A stretch of DNA of 64,000 nt, taken from Gnetum montanum (Eukaryota; Streptophyta; Gnetopsida; Gnetales; Gnetaceae). The DNA lies in assembly GCA_015680685.1 (NCBI GenBank), contig MNCI01038256.1, positions 1-64,000 of the forward strand, read 5' to 3'. Positions 1-11,600 of this stretch are shown here, piece by piece. The position numbers and the translations under genes are program-made. Position 1 is the first letter of the stretch. Every line of letters starts with the position of its first letter. The notes under the pieces are model-generated. The model searched no databases. It was not told the origin of the DNA and saw only the letters and a program-made list of their open reading frames with translations.

Positions 1-19
1 CATAGATGGTAGATGCTAT

Positions 20-700
20 GCTCTACTCAATATACATCCTTCAAATGGCTTTACCAAAAACACCTTCTTTCATCATATCTCTTTATCTTAGTGGTAACTA
101 ACCTCTACAAGTGGCTCCAAAAGGAAGCATCATCTCCTCTCTTCCATGGGGCCTATCATCTCTCAAATATGCAAATAATAATTTGATCTTCTTTAAGAAA
201 TCTATTATTGAAGCTAGAAAGATTAAACTGATGCTTGGCCTTTTGTGCATTCTAATGGCCTTGATATCAACTAGACCAAGAAAAGCCTCTTCTAGGTTAA
301 TTTCTCATAAGACCATTTTTAGAGGATTGTAGATCATTTTAATTACACCAATGGTAATCTCTTCATTTCTTGGAAAAATCCCTTTTCATTGGAAAAAATT
401 CTGTCTTTATAGAGAAAATTTATTAATAAATTACATAAAAAACTTGCCTCATAAGAGGTATATTCCTCTCTTCCACTAGAAAATTAACTCTTCCAAAGAT
501 AATTTTCTCTAATATTCTTATTTATAAATTGAGGATCCTATCACACCCTATTTCCTTCTCCCAAATGATGGATAAAAATAGTTTGGATTTCCTTTGGATA
601 GGATTGAAAGAAAAATGAAGATTTCACTTAGTTTATTAGAATAAAATTACTACTCAGATGCATGTCAAAGATTGTGGTATCATCAAACCCAAAGTGCATG
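20..700 (+). mobile_element. L1-type LINE reverse transcriptase remnant
   Basis: Fragments of a non-LTR RT can be read on the plus strand across several frames with many stops. A stretch near 165-240 (NNLIFFKKSIIEARKIKL) resembles the segment just after the catalytic FADD box of plant L1 ORF2 proteins, with the second half of that box lost. It is followed by a SHKTIFRGL-like piece near 305-330 and weaker matches to the region downstream of the palm. The 73-residue ORF at 111-332 is part of this relic and not a gene. The endonuclease and 5' part would lie before the window start. No poly-A tail or target-site duplication was seen. The assignment rests on remembered family patterns. Confidence 0.5.
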
Positions 701-2804
701 CTTTCATTCTAAAAAAAAATGTAGGAAAATTCTAAATAGAGGATGATAAAACTTGGATTTGATCACTTCACCATATATACAACAATATTTAGAGCTTGGG
801 AGAGAGGCCTTTAAAGCTCTAGAAATTAATCAGAAAGGGTTGATTCTTTCTCAATTACTAAACACTTGGATATTTGATCCTACTAGTGTTCATATGTGGG
901 GGTTTAGTTTCATGAAATAATAAGTAAAATTTTAGGATACAAATTCTTCCTAACTATCTCTCTTCAAAAAATGGCAAGTAATAATGGAGTCATGAACTTT
1001 TTTGTTGAAGGGAATTGGACCGTAATTGTGAAAATTTCCCAATCCCAAGCTCAAGAGATATACTCTAATCTTTGATGGTAAAATCCCTAGGGTAGTCCTA
1101 ATAGATCTATTCATATTTTATAATAGTAATTAAAATCAATCAATTTCCAATATAGTTATAAAAAATGACCCAAAACTCTATAGTGAAAAGCTTTCTAACT
1201 AGTTGAAAGTGTGGTTCTTAACTTATTACCAATACAACTATCATCACTTATGATAAGCTCTAGAAACAAAATTACTCACTCATATCAATATGTGTTCTTT
1301 GCATTAAGAAATGTAAAATAATGAATCACCAATTTAATAAGTACATGGACACCACTTCTATCAAAAAATTTGTTTCTAAACAAACATTAGATTGTTGTTA
1401 GAATGTAGTGCATTATAAAACAATCAATAAATATTAAGACTACAAAATTGCATTATGGATAGAGATGATTTAGTTAATTTGATTTCAACATAATACCTAA
1501 AACATTTGGTGCACATGGCTCTTGAATTTCATTTTATATTATGAGAAATAATTTTACATAGTACAACTCAAAAAAGAATAACATAATGCCAACATGGTTC
1601 ATGTAAGCATTTACAAGCCCAACCATCATAAGCCATTTTTCTATGACAACTTTCAACCATCTTTGATTTATCTATTGCTTGTATTGCATAATTGGGCTTC
1701 TTCCCATGAGGCTACAAGTATGTCTTACATGTTAGGTTTCCTAGGCTACATTGCTATGGTAAGATAATACTTTCATGGTAGAAGATATGTAGGTAATAGT
1801 TCCAACTAATTTTATAACAATGGCCACTAGCCTTCCTATGATAGGCACACCTATTTCTAGAAGCAAGAGGTATGCGCTAATGGTGATGCAATACTTCCTC
1901 AACTATAATTGCATTTAAGTGAATTTTTAAAACAACTATAAATGAGATGAAATTTGGATGGTTTGGATAAAACTCATGTAACATGTCATTAAGTACTTAG
2001 CCCTTAACTCAAAAATTGTTGACCTAACCATGTTTCACCTTCAAATTCTTTGCATAGTGCACCCTAGATAAATTATGGATGTGGTAAACCTTCAAAAGTG
2101 GCTCACCATAATTATCTTTAAAGAGCTTTAAATTACTACATGCATTGGGTTTTTTCTTATTACCCATTGCATGCTTTTCTCTCTACTTATTAAATAAGGA
2201 AAAGGCCTCTTGTTGAATATCTAGCATACTATTATTTCTCTCCCTGGTTTATTGGTGAGTGATGTCAAATGTTAGAATAATTTAACAACCTCGTTCTAAT
2301 GCCTTCTACAATTCCAACTAATTTTAGAATCATCACATAGAAAGAAACCACCATGTTCTCCTTGAACTCAAAGCATGAAATCCTAAAGTCTAAGGAATCC
2401 TCAAGAGATAAGGTCCTCCTAATCCTTGTGACCAAAGAGCATTTGATGAAGGGCAACTCAACACCCTCACTAAGGTTTAAGCTACTAGTATAATAGAAGA
2501 CTACTTAGCGAGCCCTTGCCATCACTCTAAGTGCATGGTAGCTCCTTCCAACATAAAGGATTCCCTAGTGCTAATGGTCAATGAGGACAATGAGGAGGTT
2601 TCTAGTGAACTAGTGTATAGGTCATATTTGAACATCCATAAACAACATCCCAACACTAGCCTAGACATTAATATACTAGATCATAATGAAGTTATCACAG
2701 TGATGTTTCCCTTTCATCTAGCATCCCTCTTTGGCACTTCCATAAAGGAATGTGGGAGATACTAATACAAGGCATCTTTTCTTCCATGGTCTCTTACGTT
2801 GAAA
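701..2804. other. AT-rich stretch without recognisable gene
   Basis: About 2.1 kb with only short ORFs and no domain motif that I can name. The 76-residue ORF at 2,535-2,765 is open but shows no family signature. The 5' LTR of the Copia element should end near 2,810, but nothing here resembles the 3' LTR candidate at 6,790-7,170. The left LTR is therefore missing, replaced or too diverged to see. Confidence 0.4.
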
Positions 2805-2813
2805 TTTTCATCT

Positions 2814-2826
2814 TGGTATCAAAGCC
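2814..2826 (+). other. Copia primer binding site (tRNA-Met type)
   Basis: TGGTATCAAAGCC matches the usual plant Copia primer site complementary to initiator tRNA-Met (TGGTATCAGAGCC) with one difference. A CA dinucleotide three bases upstream (2,809-2,810) fits the end of a 5' LTR. The gag-like reading starts about 60 bases downstream, as expected. Confidence 0.65.
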
Positions 2827-2885
2827 AAGTTCCACACACCACTATCATTTTGTCAAGAAATTGCAAGGAAAATTCATTACAAACT

Positions 2886-3680
2886 CTCTATCCAAAATTG
2901 AAACTAAAAAGTTTAACAAGTCAAAGTATGAATTATGGAAGATCAAGATGGAGGCTTTCCTTATTGAAGAGGACTAGCACAGTGCAATTTAAAGAGTAAA
3001 GAAAAATAAGATTTCCAATAAAGAGTGGGAAAAGTTAAACCTAAAGATGATAAGTGCAATACATTTATGTCTTTTAGATTTAGTATTTCTTAATGTTTTC
3101 GTTGTCTCTTTTGCTAAAGATTTATGGGATAAATTGCAAACTTTATATCAAACAAAGTCCCTAAATAATAAGTTGTTGTTGAAAAAATGATTCTATAATT
3201 TTAAAATGGTTGAAGGTACTACCATTATAGAACACTTGAATGTATTTAATACACTCGTCCATCAGTTGCAATCTATGAGGGTGAAAATGGATGAGGAAGA
3301 TCAATGCATCACACTTCTCAACACACTTGTAGATTCATGGAAGACATTTGTGATGGCTATAAATAATATATCTACCAACTTTATTTTTGATAATACTATT
3401 GGTCAATTATTATCTAAGGAAGAAAAAAGGAAAACTTCTACTCCTTAAAATGATGTATTATTTATCAAAAATGATGTAAATCCAAGGTTTGTTAAGAGGC
3501 CTTAATTTAGGAATAAGCCTTAAGAATTTGTAAACAAGACAACTAAATGTTGGAATTGTGGTAACGTTGGTCATGTAAAGAAATATTGTAAAGCCCCTTT
3601 GAAAAAGGGCAGAGAGAGTAATGTACCAAAAAGTGATAAAGCCCCTCTTGCTTAAAAGAGAGATTCTCATGTTGTCTCGT
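2886..3680 (+). pseudogene. Copia gag remnant with CCHC zinc knuckle
   Basis: The reading begins with a KFNKSKYELWKIKMEAFL-like segment (about 2,910-2,975), typical of the start of plant Copia gag (UBN2 type). It continues through a 3,206-3,448 ORF with MVEGTTIIEHLNVFNTLVHQ-like text. A complete knuckle, C-WN-C-GNVG-H-VKKY-C, lies at 3,548-3,589 and is the strongest marker. In-frame stops at several points show it is dead. Gag would form the particle shell and bind element RNA. Confidence 0.8.
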
Positions 3681-3689
3681 ATTCTAATA

Positions 3690-4900
3690 ATGTTGATTGA
3701 TGGTATTTGGAATCAAGTGCATCTCATCACTATGCTCCACATGTTGATTGGTTCAATGAGTATACATCATGTAATCTTGGAAAGGTAACATTGGGTAACA
3801 TTGGTTTATGCAAAGTTATAGGTTATGTAAAGGTAAAGATTTAACTTGAAAATGGACTAGTTAAATCGATTTCCAATGTACATCATGTTCCAACACTTAC
3901 TAAAAAATTTTTATTTGTAATTGAATTGGATGATGCAGGACTAATTGTTATCTTTGAAGGTAGAAAATGTTCAATACTGCATGGTTCATCTCTTTTGTCT
4001 TCTAGAATTAAAATAGGCAAATTGTACAAATTAGAAGCTAAGACATTAAAGCAGAAACTAAGTGAATTTAAATTCAAGTATTTATTTATGGCATAAAAGA
4101 ATGGGACATCTTAGTGAAAGGACTTAAGGAACTTTACAAGTAATGTAAATTTAAGCTTTCAAATGATTCCTTGGATTTTTTTCATCATTGTCTACATGGT
4201 AAATAGAGATGGCACAATTTTCAAAGAAGTAATACTAAACCTCTTCAGATATTAGAACTAATACACATCAATGTATGTGAACTAAGTAAAGATATTAAAA
4301 CAAGTTCTCTTAGAGGTGCTATGTATTATGTTTCTGTTATTGATGATTATTCTAGAAAGAGCTAGATCTATTTCTTAAAACATAAGTTTGAAGTATTTGA
4401 AAAATTCTTAGAATTCAAAGCTGTTGTTGACAATTCTAAGAACTGACAATGGTGGTGAGTCTTTCTCAAAATAATTTAATGTTTTTTTGTAAAGAAAAAG
4501 TCATTCAAAGGAAAAATACTATTCCAAAGACTCCTGAATAAAATGGAGTAGCAGAGGACTTCAATGAAACAATGATGGAATGTGCTAGATGTAAGCTTAG
4601 TAAATCTAATCTTGACAAGCATTTCTGGGGTGAAGCAATAATGATTGTATGTTATCTTATTAATATATCTCATTCACTAGCTCTTAATGGAAAACCTCCA
4701 AAGGAATTTTGGTGTGGTAGGTCCATGAATCTAAACAAGTTGAAAATTTTTGGTTATGAAGCCTATGTACATGTTCTAAAATATGATAGGTCCAAATTAG
4801 TCTCTAGCTCTATCAAATGTATTTTTCTTGGCTATGGACATGACATTAAAGCTTATAAGTTGTATAACCCACAAAATAAAAGGTTTATTTATAGTTGAGA
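3690..4900 (+). pseudogene. Copia protease and integrase remnant
   Basis: A WYLESSASHHY segment near 3,702 corresponds to the W-x-D-S-G-A protease box, with the catalytic Asp and Gly both changed. The integrase core follows, with LRTDNGGES at about 4,436-4,462 (second catalytic Asp retained). A NGVAEDFNETMMECAR-like segment near 4,545-4,595 carries the third acidic residue. The downstream ORF at 4,572-4,898 (FGYEAYVHV, SSSIKCIFLGYG) matches the integrase C-terminal region of plant Copia. Stops and frame breaks are frequent between 4,090 and 4,440. Confidence 0.8.
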
Positions 4901-5329
4901 TGTTATCTTTAGAGAAAAATGTGGATCTATGAAGGAGGAATCTTCTAATACTAAAACTCCTTCAAATGATGTAACTCCTATGTAGGTGCTTGTTGAAATT
5001 AATAATGAAATTTCTAAGGATCATCCTTTCTCAATTAGGGATATTGCCCCTAGCAAATAGGATGGTGATAGCATGGTAAACAAGGAGGAACAACATGAAT
5101 AGGGAGAAACTATTTTTAGTGAAGATGAGCTATTAAGACACTCAACACATATAAGAAAATTTCCCTTACATCTATAAGAATATGTCTTGTTTACTAAAAA
5201 TAATGATCCATCAACATATGATGATGCATGTTCATATATGCAAAATGCAAAGTGAAAATAGGGAATGGATGCTGAATTGTTATCAATTCACAAAAATAAA
5301 ACTTGGGAATTAACTAAGCTTCCATTAGA

Positions 5330-6020
5330 GAGAAAACCCATTGAAATAAGTGGGTGTATAGAATAAAATTTGGGAATGAATACAAAACATGACTTGTAGC
5401 TAAAGAAAGGTGATTAATTATGATGAAATCTTCTCTCTAGTAGCAAAATTAACATACATAAGATCATTTTTGTCTATCACACCTGTTTATGATCTTGAAC
5501 TTGAAAAAATGGATGTGAAAACAACATTCCTTAATGGTGATCTTCAAAAAGAAATATAGATGCTTCAACTTCAAGGATATGAAATTAAAGGAAAAGAGCA
5601 TATGGTGTGTCAATTATTAANAATCCTTTGACACTTCTAATGAAGCCAAGATTTATCATGTAGTCATTAAATTTTTTATTCCACATNCATTAGAAGTGTC
5701 AAAGGCTTCTTTATGTATGTTAAAAATACAAGTGACAAATATGTTATCTTGCTACTATATGCCAATGACATGTTAATAGAAGTTAATAACATAGACGATA
5801 TTTAGGAGTTAAAACTTCATCTATCTTCTCACTTTGAAATGAAGGACCTTGGTGCTACATAAAACATTTTGGACATGGAAATTAAAAGGGACAAGGCTAA
5901 CAAAAATCTTTGGCTTGAACAGCCTACATATGTTGAAAATATCTTAGAAAGATTTGATATGCATGATTACAAGCTTATGACTGCGCCCTATGAAACTGGT
6001 ATTAAACTTTAAGTTGAACA
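5330..6020 (+). pseudogene. Copia reverse transcriptase remnant
   Basis: Readable pieces include MDVKTTFLNGDLQKEI near 5,510 (the usual DVKTAFLNG-L box) and LLLYANDMLIE around 5,750-5,780. The latter is the catalytic YVDDM box with its first Asp changed to Asn, so the site is inactivated. A FEMKDLGAT segment near 5,838 and an ILERF segment near 5,941 follow. The middle of the domain is disturbed by the 5,621-5,687 assembly fault. Confidence 0.85.
5621..5687 (-). other. Contig piece in reverse orientation between two Ns
   Basis: The 65 bases between the Ns at 5,621 and 5,687 make no sense in the surrounding plus-strand RT frame. On the minus strand they read as the expected next RT segment (W-NKKF-x4-I-x-LGFIRS). 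Their reversed end also repeats the first 18 bases after the second N (CATTAGAAGTGTCAAAGG). This looks like a scaffolding or gap-filling error. Confidence 0.75.
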
Positions 6021-6189
6021 ATGCTGAAAGACAAGTGAAGAAAAAGATCTCATGGTTAAAATCTAATATGCTATTGTTATCAATAGTTTAATATATTCAA
6101 TGGTCTCTACTAGATCTAATTTTCTTATATTTTTGAAAAACTTAGCAAGTGTATGTCTAATCCATGGAAACAACACTGGATTGTGGTGA

Positions 6190-6725
6190 AGCAAGTCTTC
6201 TGATATCTTCATGATACTTCAAATTATGGGATCTATTATAAAAATGATTCCAATGGTCTTCATGGCTTCATTGATGCAAATTTGGGTGGTGATATTCATA
6301 GTAGAAAATCTACTAGTGGATATGTGTTTAATCTTTTTGGCGGTGTTGTTTCTTGGAAAATTTAGAAACAATCTTGTGTTGTTCAATCTACCACTGAAGC
6401 TGAATATGTTGCTACTAACTTGACATGTAGAGAGGCTATATTGCTCCAAAGGCTAATAATTAAACTTGGCATCACTTAGACTTTGATTAATATTAGCTAT
6501 GATAGTCAAAGTGCCATAAACATATCCAAGAATCCAACCTTTTATTCTTGAATGAAGCACATTGAAATGTAGTATCATTATATATGAAAGGAAACTAAAA
6601 AGCAAAGGATTTTTTTGAATAAAATTTCAATTGAAGAAAATCTTGTAGATGTACTCACCAAGTCAACTCCTGCTAAAAATTTTCTCCAGTGTCAATCAGC
6701 ATTTGGTCTTCTTCTGACCTAATTT
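6190..6725 (+). pseudogene. Copia RNase H remnant and polyprotein end
   Basis: Copia RNase H markers are readable: GFIDANLGGDIHSRKSTSGYV around 6,265-6,325 (split here by its natural DAN and STSGYVF boxes) and STTEAEYVAT near 6,386-6,418. The polyprotein end, LVDVLTKSTPAKNF near 6,643-6,690, corresponds to the conserved ADVLTK box. One TAG interrupts the SWK-KQ segment. The ORF listed at 6,211-6,423 is in a different frame and is not the gene. Confidence 0.8.
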
Positions 6726-6789
6726 CCTAAAAATGGTTTGGATTGTTCATTAAAGTAGCTTTACCTTCAAGAGGAAGAATTTTAAGGGT

Positions 6790-7170
6790 AGATGAAGGTA
6801 AATTTTCCTTGATTTTCTCCAGATATTTTTACCCTACCTTATTATATTTTTATTTCTGTCTATGTTATAATTAGTCTCATATCTATCCCCACCAAAATAA
6901 ACTACCTTGTCTCTTTCTAATTTTGGGTTCCATGACAATATATAAGGAGCTCAAAGGGAGCATCTAAAGCACCACATTTTTCTTAAAGCATAATCTTGAG
7001 AATCATCTCCCTTTGTGAATTCTCCTTGAGCTTCAATATTCTGAAGCTAAGCTATTAATGCTCCAAGAGTTGATTTTTTGCTAGGGTTTTTCACCTTGAA
7101 TGTTTTCCCTAGGCTCACTTTGTGTATTTTTTTATTTTTTACAATTTATTTTAAATTTAATATAATATTG
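6790..7170 (+). repeat. Candidate Copia 3' LTR
   Basis: A purine-rich stretch (AAGAGGAAGAATTTTAAGGG, about 6,767-6,786) fits a polypurine tract. After it comes TG at about 6,789, a TATA-like ATATATAAGG at 6,938-6,948 and AT-rich text. A primer-site-like TTGGTATAAGCAATTGGGAC follows at about 7,166-7,186. A primer site after the LTR would imply a tandem or recombined element. No matching 5' LTR was found near 2.4-2.8 kb, so the call is tentative. Confidence 0.35.
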
Positions 7171-7293
7171 GTATAAGCAATTGGGACTAACACAATGTAC
7201 ATGGAGAACATTTGACCTCAACATTCCTAATTCCCACATAAATCGAAGGCATGGAAGGTATAATTCATTTAAGGAAATGAGGCACATTATAGA

Positions 7294-7541
7294 GCTAAGT
7301 GTTTCCTTCCACACTCATTAGTTTTATTTTGCCAACTTAGAATATGTTTTTTTGTATTGTACAAAATATTAATTTTATCTGTGTTCAGTAAAACTTTAGT
7401 CTCAGCTTATTACAAGGCTAAGTGTGTTCTTCCACACTCATTAGTTTTATTTTGCCAACTTAGAATATGTTTGTTTGTATTGTACAAAGTATTAATTTTA
7501 TCTTTTTTTAGTAAAACTTCAGTTGTATGGAGAAAATTTGA
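7294..7541 (+). repeat. Tandem repeat, two units of 124 bp
   Basis: Two closely similar units begin GCTAAGTGT at 7,294 and 7,418. Both contain TTCCACACTCATTAG, GCCAACTTAGAATATGTTT and TTGTATTGTACAAA. A third, more diverged copy lies at about 13,472-13,600 in the same orientation. Function and class are unknown. Confidence 0.75.
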
Positions 7542-7659
7542 TTATAAAAATATGGGTAGGTCCATGCACACAAGTATTGATTCCACATTATGAATTCAGA
7601 ATCGATATAGAAGTAAAATGTCATGGATGCTCTTGCATAGTTTTTGTTTTGTTTTTTTT

Positions 7660-8050
7660 TTTTGGCATCTTTGGAATGGTTTTCTTTGGTATTGTACAAA
7701 GTCTCAACATAGCAAGTTTGATTGTACATCTACATAGGCTTACAAACACAACTAAGTTTAAGTGGACATATGGATATGCACCACAACCATGGCTTTTCAT
7801 TGATGTAAATGGCATCATTGATTCAAAGATATAGACATGTTCATGGATGGGCCCCACAACCATGGTTCTTCATTGATGTAAATGGTATCATTTATTCAAA
7901 GAAATAGACATTTTTGGTTGAAAATAACTATCCAATTTGCAAGTGGACAAGTCAACCTTTCATTGATGTGAATGGAATCATTTAGTCAAAGTAATAAACA
8001 TGTTCAGTTAAAAATTTCTCTCCAATTTGTAAGTGGATTCAAAATCAATG
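7660..8050 (+). repeat. Unclassified repeat block with three internal units
   Basis: Near-copies of a segment containing TTGATGTAAATGGTATCAT and TATTCAAAGAAATAGACATG start at about 7,798, 7,872 and 7,960. The first part (about 7,665-7,780, TTGGTATTGTACAAA and AGCAAGTTTGATT) recurs at 12,871-12,985. Part of 7,850-7,920 recurs reverse-complemented at about 13,150-13,270. Overlapping ORFs here on both strands are by-products of the repeats. Confidence 0.65.
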
Positions 8051-8344
8051 ATGAAACATAAGTCATAAATTAATAATGATTTGTATCTTGGCATCTATTG
8101 TTGGTCGAATCCTCGAAATCCATGCAAGAAATGTCATTATCCTATGTTCCATATTTTGATGGGAATTCCTCAATAATCACAGCCAATGATTTTTGGAGCT
8201 ACTCTTTCTCCCTAGACTATAAGAATAATTTTTCATTATCAAAGGGAATGAAGTTAAGCTCACAACAAATCAATCAACCTGCAAAACCATAACATGGTGA
8301 GTGCTCTTCATTATCTAGACTTTCTATTTTTCCTATATTGAATG

Positions 8345-10495
8345 TTTAGATTTCTATTTTTTCATAGATTATTTTCATATTTCTCTTCTATTCTCTCTAA
8401 TTGTTGTTCTATCTTTAATTTGTAACATTTTTAATTCTTGATTTTAATTCTTATTCTTGTCTTTAATTTTTAAAAGTTTTAATTCTTTTCTTTACAATCT
8501 AATCTTTGTTTTACTGCTTTCTCTTATTTTTGCTTCTTTAAATAATTTACTACTTTCTCTTGCGTTAAATATCATCTAGACAAGCATTAAATTATTTATA
8601 AAAAGTAGTAAATATCATCTAATTCTTTGTTTTAAAATGGATTGTTACTAATCAAATTTCAATTATTTTCTTAAGATGATATTTATTTAGACATGGATTC
8701 CAATTCCTTAAATGTCACAGGTATAGAAAGGAAATCCTAATTTATTTAATTAAAATACATTAGAAAGGAAATCAAATCATTTTTAAAGCTTTTAATTCTT
8801 GAGTTTAATTTTTGTTCTTTGTGTTTAGTTTGTAAAACTTTTAATTCTTGAGTTTACAATCTAATCTTTGTTCTACCATTTTCTCTTATTTTTCTTGATA
8901 TATCTTATGGAATGGATTATTACTAATTATATTTCAATTATTTCCTTAAGATGATATTTATTTGGGCATGGATTCCAATTCCTTAAATGTCACATGTATA
9001 GAAAGGAAATCCTAATTTGTTTAGTAAAAATACATTAGAAAGTAAATCAGATCTATGTATGTGCAGATTTCTATTTTTTCATAGATTATTTTCATATTTT
9101 TCTTCCAATCTTTATAATTGTTGTCTTTCTTTAATTTGTAAAATTTTTAATTCTTGAGTTTAATTCTTGTTCTTTGTTTTTAATTTGTAAAACTTTTAAT
9201 TCTTGAGTTTACAATCTAATCTTTGTTTTACTGCTTTCTCTTATTTTTGCTACTATATCTTTTGAAATGGATTATTACTAATAATTAAAATTTAGTTATT
9301 TCCTTAATATGATATTTATTTAGACATGAATTCCAATTCCTTAAATGTCACATGTATAAAAAGGAAATACTAATTTATTTAGTAAAAATACATTAGAGAG
9401 GAAATTAGATTTATCTATGTGAAGATTTCTATTTTTTTATAGATTATTTTCGTTTTTCTCTTCTAATCTTTCTAATTCTTGTTCTTTATCTTTAATTTGT
9501 AAACCTTTTAATTCTAAAATTTAATTATTGTTCTTTTTATTTAATTAGTATAACTTTTAATTCTTGAGTATACAATCTACTCTTTGTTTTACTATTCTCT
9601 TATTTCTCTTGCTATATCATTTGAAATGGATTGTTGCTAATCAAATTCCAATTATTTCCTTAAGATGATATTTATTTGTACATGGATTCTAATTCCTTAA
9701 AGGTCACATGTATAGAAACGAAATCCTAATTTATTTAGTAAACATATATTAGAAAGTAAATCAAATCTATGTATGTTCATATTTTATTTTTTTATAGATT
9801 ATTTTCATATTCATCTTTTAATCTTTCTAATTCTTGTTTTTTTTTTAATTTGTAAAAATTTTCATTCTTGAGTTTAACTGTTGTTCTTTGTCTTTAATTT
9901 GTAAAAATTTTAATTCTTGAATTTACAATGTAACCTTTCTTTTACTAGTTTCTCTTATTTTTACTGCTATATCTTTTAAAATTTTGGAATGGATTTTTAT
10001 TTATCAAATTTCAATCATTTCTTGAAGATGATACTTTTTTCTACATGGATTCCAACTCCTTCAATGTCACATGTATAGAAAAGAAATCCTAATTTATTTA
10101 GTAAAAATACATTAGCAAGGAAGTTAAATCTATCTATGTGCAGATTTCTATTTTTTCATAGATTATTTTCATATTTATTTTCCAAAATTTTTTCATTTTT
10201 AGTTTTATCCTTAATTTGTAAAACTTTTAATTCGTAAGTTTAATTCTTGTTCTTTTTTTTTAATTTGTAAAATTTTTAATTCTTGAGTTTACAATCCAAT
10301 CTTCATTTTACTACTTTCTCTTATTTTTCTTACTATAATTTTTGGAATGGACTGTTACTAATCAAGTTTTAATTATTTTCTTAGGATGATATTTATTTAA
10401 ACATGGATTCAAATTCCTTAAATGTCACATGTATAGAAAGGAAATCCTAATTTATTTTGGAAAAATACATTAGAAAGGAAATTAGAGCTATCTTT
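8345..10495 (+). repeat. Tandem array of about 360-bp AT-rich units
   Basis: Six units are recognisable. The landmark TTCCTTAAATGTCACA (allowing changes) occurs at about 8,704, 8,979, 9,337, 9,693, 10,056 and 10,414, so spacings are 275, 358, 356, 363 and 358. The opening landmark TTTCTATTTTTTCATAGATT is at about 8,346, 9,064, 9,423, 9,776 and 10,141, and is missing from unit 2, which has lost about 85 bp. Unit 1 carries an extra segment at about 8,535-8,625 with inverted copies of TTAAATAATTTACTACTTT. Each unit itself contains a roughly 65-bp internal echo (TTTAATTTGTAAAACTTTTAATTCTTGAG). No coding potential is seen. Confidence 0.85.
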
Positions 10496-10904
10496 GTAGG
10501 CATGGGTAAAAAACACACATAGAATGAGTTTTAGTTAAAATACCCATGAGTTTTCTTTCCCATTATTACTGAGTAGAGACTTGTAAGCTCAACAACGTCC
10601 AGCCTGTTATTTGCATGAAACATAACCAATAATGTTGATTATCATGCTAAACTTCAAAATTGGCAAACAGTTAAGCTAGAAGGTAATCTTTCTTACATAA
10701 AAATGAATGATCATACATACTCTTTCATTCTATTGTACATAGCCTCATCTATTACAAGTGCCAATTTGCATTATTTAGGCAATATATGTCATGTTATTGT
10801 TGTGAAACAAAATACTAGAACAAGGTAACCTAAAAGAATTATAATCGCATTAATAAAGGTGGTATTGCAAGGGCATGGTGTTCGATCCATTGTGAAAAAC
10901 TAAG

Positions 10905-11600
10905 ACATGGTTTTGTTGTAGCAGTACTCTCCTTTGCACTCTCGTGCTCTGTCACAAACCTTGCCCTTCCTTTCCATGGCTTCTCCTGTAAAACATAAAT
11001 CCACAACTAGTAGAGCCACAACCAAAACCAACTAATGAGGCTTTTTCATAGCTGCTAAGATTTGAGAAATTTCAAAAATTCTAAGAAAATGTAACCTGAA
11101 CTTTCATGTATTAGCAAGTCTTTTTTATTCTATTTCTTGCTTGGAAAAATCTAATCTTTGTTCATAAGATTTCCATCTAAGTATTTCTCTGAATCCCCTA
11201 TGCACTTGTATCTAATTTGATCAAAAAACTATGTCTGAGTTTGAAAAACCTGCATGTAGCAATGGAAAAATCCATTTCTAAAATATATTTTCAAACTAAT
11301 TCACTATTAAAACCTTGGAAATGGTTATGTTGTAGCAGTGCTCTCCTTTGCACTCCCATCCTATCACAGACCTTGCCCTTGCTTGCCACCACTTCTCCTA
11401 CAAATCACCAACGGACAACTAGTAGAGCTAGAGCTAGAACCAGCTGATGAGTGTTTGTCATAGCTACCAAGCTTTGAGAAATTTTAGAACTTCTAAGAAA
11501 GTGTAACCTTGATTTTCATGTATTAGCAATTATTTCATAGGTTGTTGCTTGCTTCGATGAATCTGATCTTTGTTATTAATATTTTCCCATCAATCTTATC
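10905..11600 (+). repeat. Direct duplication of about 270 bp
   Basis: The segments 10,907-11,175 and 11,325-11,595 align over their whole length. Shared landmarks are TTGTAGCAGT-CTCTCCTTTGCACTC, ACAACTAGTAGAGC, GAGAAATTT and TCATGTATTAGCAA. The spacing is about 420 bp. The 76-residue ORF at 11,217-11,447 overlaps the second copy but is not open in the first. It may be a diverged duplicate of an unknown transcript or element end. Confidence 0.7.

Larger units (their letters stand above)
2805..6790 (+). mobile_element. Decayed Ty1/Copia retrotransposon, internal region
   Basis: Primer site, gag with zinc knuckle, protease, integrase, RT and RNase H follow one another on the plus strand in Copia order (integrase before RT). 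The reading frame is broken by many stops and several frameshifts, so no protein can be made. Many of the stops are TAG or TAA where a glutamine would be expected, consistent with C-to-T decay of a silenced copy. Two Ns enclose a misoriented piece inside the RT. Confidence 0.85.

Noticed and set aside
5600-5710. Inverted repeat as a hairpin, MITE or recombination site
   Set aside because: Explained by a reversed contig piece between two Ns in a Copia RT frame.
8345-10495. Possible CRISPR-like array
   Set aside because: The whole 360-bp unit repeats, with no short repeat and unique spacer structure, in a plant genome.
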